Below are positions 62,755 to 64,000 of a stretch of DNA of 64,000 bases, piece after piece. This DNA is from Temnopleurus reevesii (Eukaryota > Echinodermata > Echinoidea > Temnopleuroida > Temnopleuridae): contig BQKZ01000296.1 in NCBI GenBank assembly GCA_036244855.1, forward strand, positions 56,328 through 120,327, given 5' to 3'. Made by a program: the position numbers and the translations under genes. The notes beneath the pieces were generated by a model. It was not told the DNA's origin, did no database searches, and saw nothing but the letters and a program-made list of their open reading frames with translations. Position 1 is the stretch's first letter. The number at the start of each line of letters is the position of its first letter.

Positions 62755-62945
62755 CAAACAATTTTGTGGGAAGCTTCATGGAGCACTGGTTCACACTCTG
62801 GCCTAATGAGAAGGTCGCTGGTTTGATTCCATCAAGGACATCAGTTTCCATGAGCAAAAAATTCATCCATGTTGTGCTGCATAAGACCCAGGTGAGAAGA
62901 AAAGGTATCTGTGGCAAAAAAATATCCTGAATGCCATGGAAGTTT
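62755..62945 (+). mobile_element. SINE 5' portion, tRNA-derived head
   Basis: GGAGCACTGGTTCACACTCT-GGCCTAATGAGAAGGTCGCTGGTTTGATTCCATC looks like a degenerate tRNA-type RNA polymerase III promoter: a box-A-like TGGTTCACACTCTGG and box-B-like GGTTTGATTCC. It is followed by AAATTCATCCATGTTGTGCT-GCA, which matches the SINE body at 20937. Confidence 0.72.
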
Positions 62946-63059
62946 ACATATCAGTCTTATCAAGATGGTTACAAAAAATGGTATCAGGAGCTACGCTGTA
63001 GATAAATAAAGCAAATATTGAATATAACCACTAAATCAGGAATAGCATTTCAGCAAACA

Positions 63060-63555
63060 CTGACCGAAACGTGACTGGTCTTGAGTCGCTTGATGACGCT
63101 GGGCACCGTCTTGCAAGACTTGGACAACCACTTTCGGAAGGGCGAGACTTCCTTGAACCCCTCCACGGTCACAGAGAAATTCCCTTGGTCCAACCTCATA
63201 ATGGCGTGAGTGTCACCGAACGTAGCCAGGCACACAAAAATATCATCCTTACCCTCGCCAGGGGGGAAAGCGATTGCCATAGCCCCCAGAAAAGATGGGG
63301 TCGACCCCCTCAAGGGGTGCGGTCCTACGGAAGAGTTAGGGGTACGGAAGTCACCACACCTAGGTCTTAGCACCCTAGTTGATGTCTAAACTTCGGAGTC
63401 GATTGGTGGGTCTGACGATGGACGAGCAGTCGAGAATGGCGTGCTGTCGTCGTAGTGACAAAAGGCGAAGATCGAGGAGCCATGTTGGGATTTGGTTGGA
63501 GTCGCAGAAAGCTCACAGAGATCATCTTGGAAACCTGGTCTATTACCTCTCTCAA
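63060..63555 (-). pseudogene. Unrecognised broken coding remnant
   Basis: One minus-strand frame reads GNRPGFQDDLCELSATPTKS ... ARPSSDPPIDSEV, a TAG stop, then TSTRVLRPRCGDFRTPNSSV ... SFLGAMAIAFPPGEGKDD, IFVCLATFGDTHAIMRLD, QGNFSVTVEGFKEVSPFRKW, LSKSCKTVPSVIKRLKTSHV, then stop. It is GC-rich against an AT-rich intron, and the same frame continues on both sides of the stop, so it looks like former coding sequence (retroelement or captured gene). It could instead contain a real exon: TTTCG|GTCAGT is donor-like and CCTAG|GTGTGG acceptor-like. I do not recognise the family and it does not resemble FAM21. Confidence 0.5.
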
Positions 63556-63684
63556 CACCTTATGGGATGTACTCTGTAGTCTGTGGTTTCAGACCTTGGA
63601 ATGAGGTCAAATCAGAACTCCATTGAATTTTCATATTCTTGCACTGTGATATGAGTTTTTCTTTTATTTGGCAAACTAACAACG

Positions 63685-63998
63685 ACGATTATGATGATGA
63701 TGATGATAAAGATGACGAGAAAGAAGATGAAGATAATGATGACGATGATTCAGTGATAAAGATGATGATAATGATGATGATGGTGATGACGATGATAATG
63801 ACAATGACGACAACAACGAAGATGATGACGATAATAATGATGATGAGGATGATGATGATGATAATGATGATGATGAGGAGGATGAAGATGATAATGATGA
63901 TGATGAGGACAATGATGGGAGTGATGATGATGATGATGATGATGATGACGATGATGGTGATGATTGTGATGGTGGTGATAGTGATGATGATGACTAAT
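63685..63998. repeat. Imperfect GAT/GAC trinucleotide array
   Basis: About 310 bp of GAT with GAC, GAA and AAT variants to the window edge. The phase shifts repeatedly, so a coding role is unlikely despite acidic codons on the plus strand. Confidence 0.93.
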
Positions 63999-64000
63999 AA

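Larger units (their letters stand above)
62113..64000 (-). other. Intron or upstream region to window edge
   Basis: Holds an imperfect inverted pair (62213-62285 against 62395-62475; TTCATTCAAGCATTCACAAT and ATTGTGAATGCTTGAATGGA), a SINE head, a broken coding remnant and a GAT array. The upstream exons of WASHC2 must lie beyond the right edge. Confidence 0.7.

Noticed and set aside
63676..63998. Poly-Ser or poly-Asp coding potential at the right edge
   Set aside because: The GAT/GAC array changes phase several times and stops appear in every sustained frame outside the poly-Ser reading.

Overview
This window is eukaryotic nuclear DNA, AT-rich and intron-dominated. It holds most of one protein-coding gene on the minus strand: an invertebrate ortholog of WASHC2 (FAM21), the long-tailed subunit of the endosomal WASH actin-nucleation complex. 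Recognition rests on the dense series of acidic L-F motifs (LFGGDDDSDLFGE, LFDDDEEDDLFGE and others) and on a conserved block, VGKLK|ANLNIDPTALRPG ... ANTLDVNPNK|TRARVSAKRRPPSRR. That block aligns in order with the vertebrate FAM21 segment ending in its capping-protein-interacting (CPI) motif. The repeats suggest a marine invertebrate deuterostome, most likely an echinoderm such as a sea urchin. They include several foldback/MITE families, a SINE with an ATT tail, and unmerged divergent haplotype segments. The taxon is an inference, not a demonstration.

Layout, in transcription order (high to low coordinates). The 5' part of the gene, encoding the globular N-terminal domain, lies beyond position 64000. 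Seventeen exons could be placed by AG/GT boundaries and reading phase: 62034-62112, 42937-43048 (its other, partial copy is 41068-41164), 31269-31362, 30367-30476, 27537-27754, 25509-25620, a 15-nt microexon at 24854-24868, 22970-23064, 21921-22017, 21193-21354, 20104-20229, 16614-17084, 14696-14833, 13129-13317, 4520-4648, 3240-3915 and 160-287. All junction phases agree. Together they give about 984 codons of the unstructured tail. The last exon(s) lie left of position 1.

The most striking feature is a 3.1-kb open frame (6932-10054, minus) inside the intron between the VGKLK exon and the ANLNIDP exon. It has no in-frame ATG for its first ~300 codons, opens behind a phase-0 acceptor and ends at a possible phase-0 donor. 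It would therefore fit as a giant cassette exon or alternative terminal exon that adds ~1,041 proline- and serine-rich residues, with Ena/VASP-type FPPPP/LPPPP motifs, immediately before the CPI module.

The introns hold at least seven foldback or MITE families, SINE pieces, trinucleotide arrays (several just downstream of 5' splice sites), decayed exon duplicates near 22.1-22.3 kb, and several tandem arrays in the 19-kb intron at 43-62 kb. A small Crypton-like coding scrap sits near 47.1 kb, and an unrecognised broken coding remnant lies at 63.05-63.56 kb. Two single-N junctions (36411 and 41165) and a gap (42319-42936) flank duplicated sequence that looks like unmerged contigs or haplotypes; an exon is caught in one of them.
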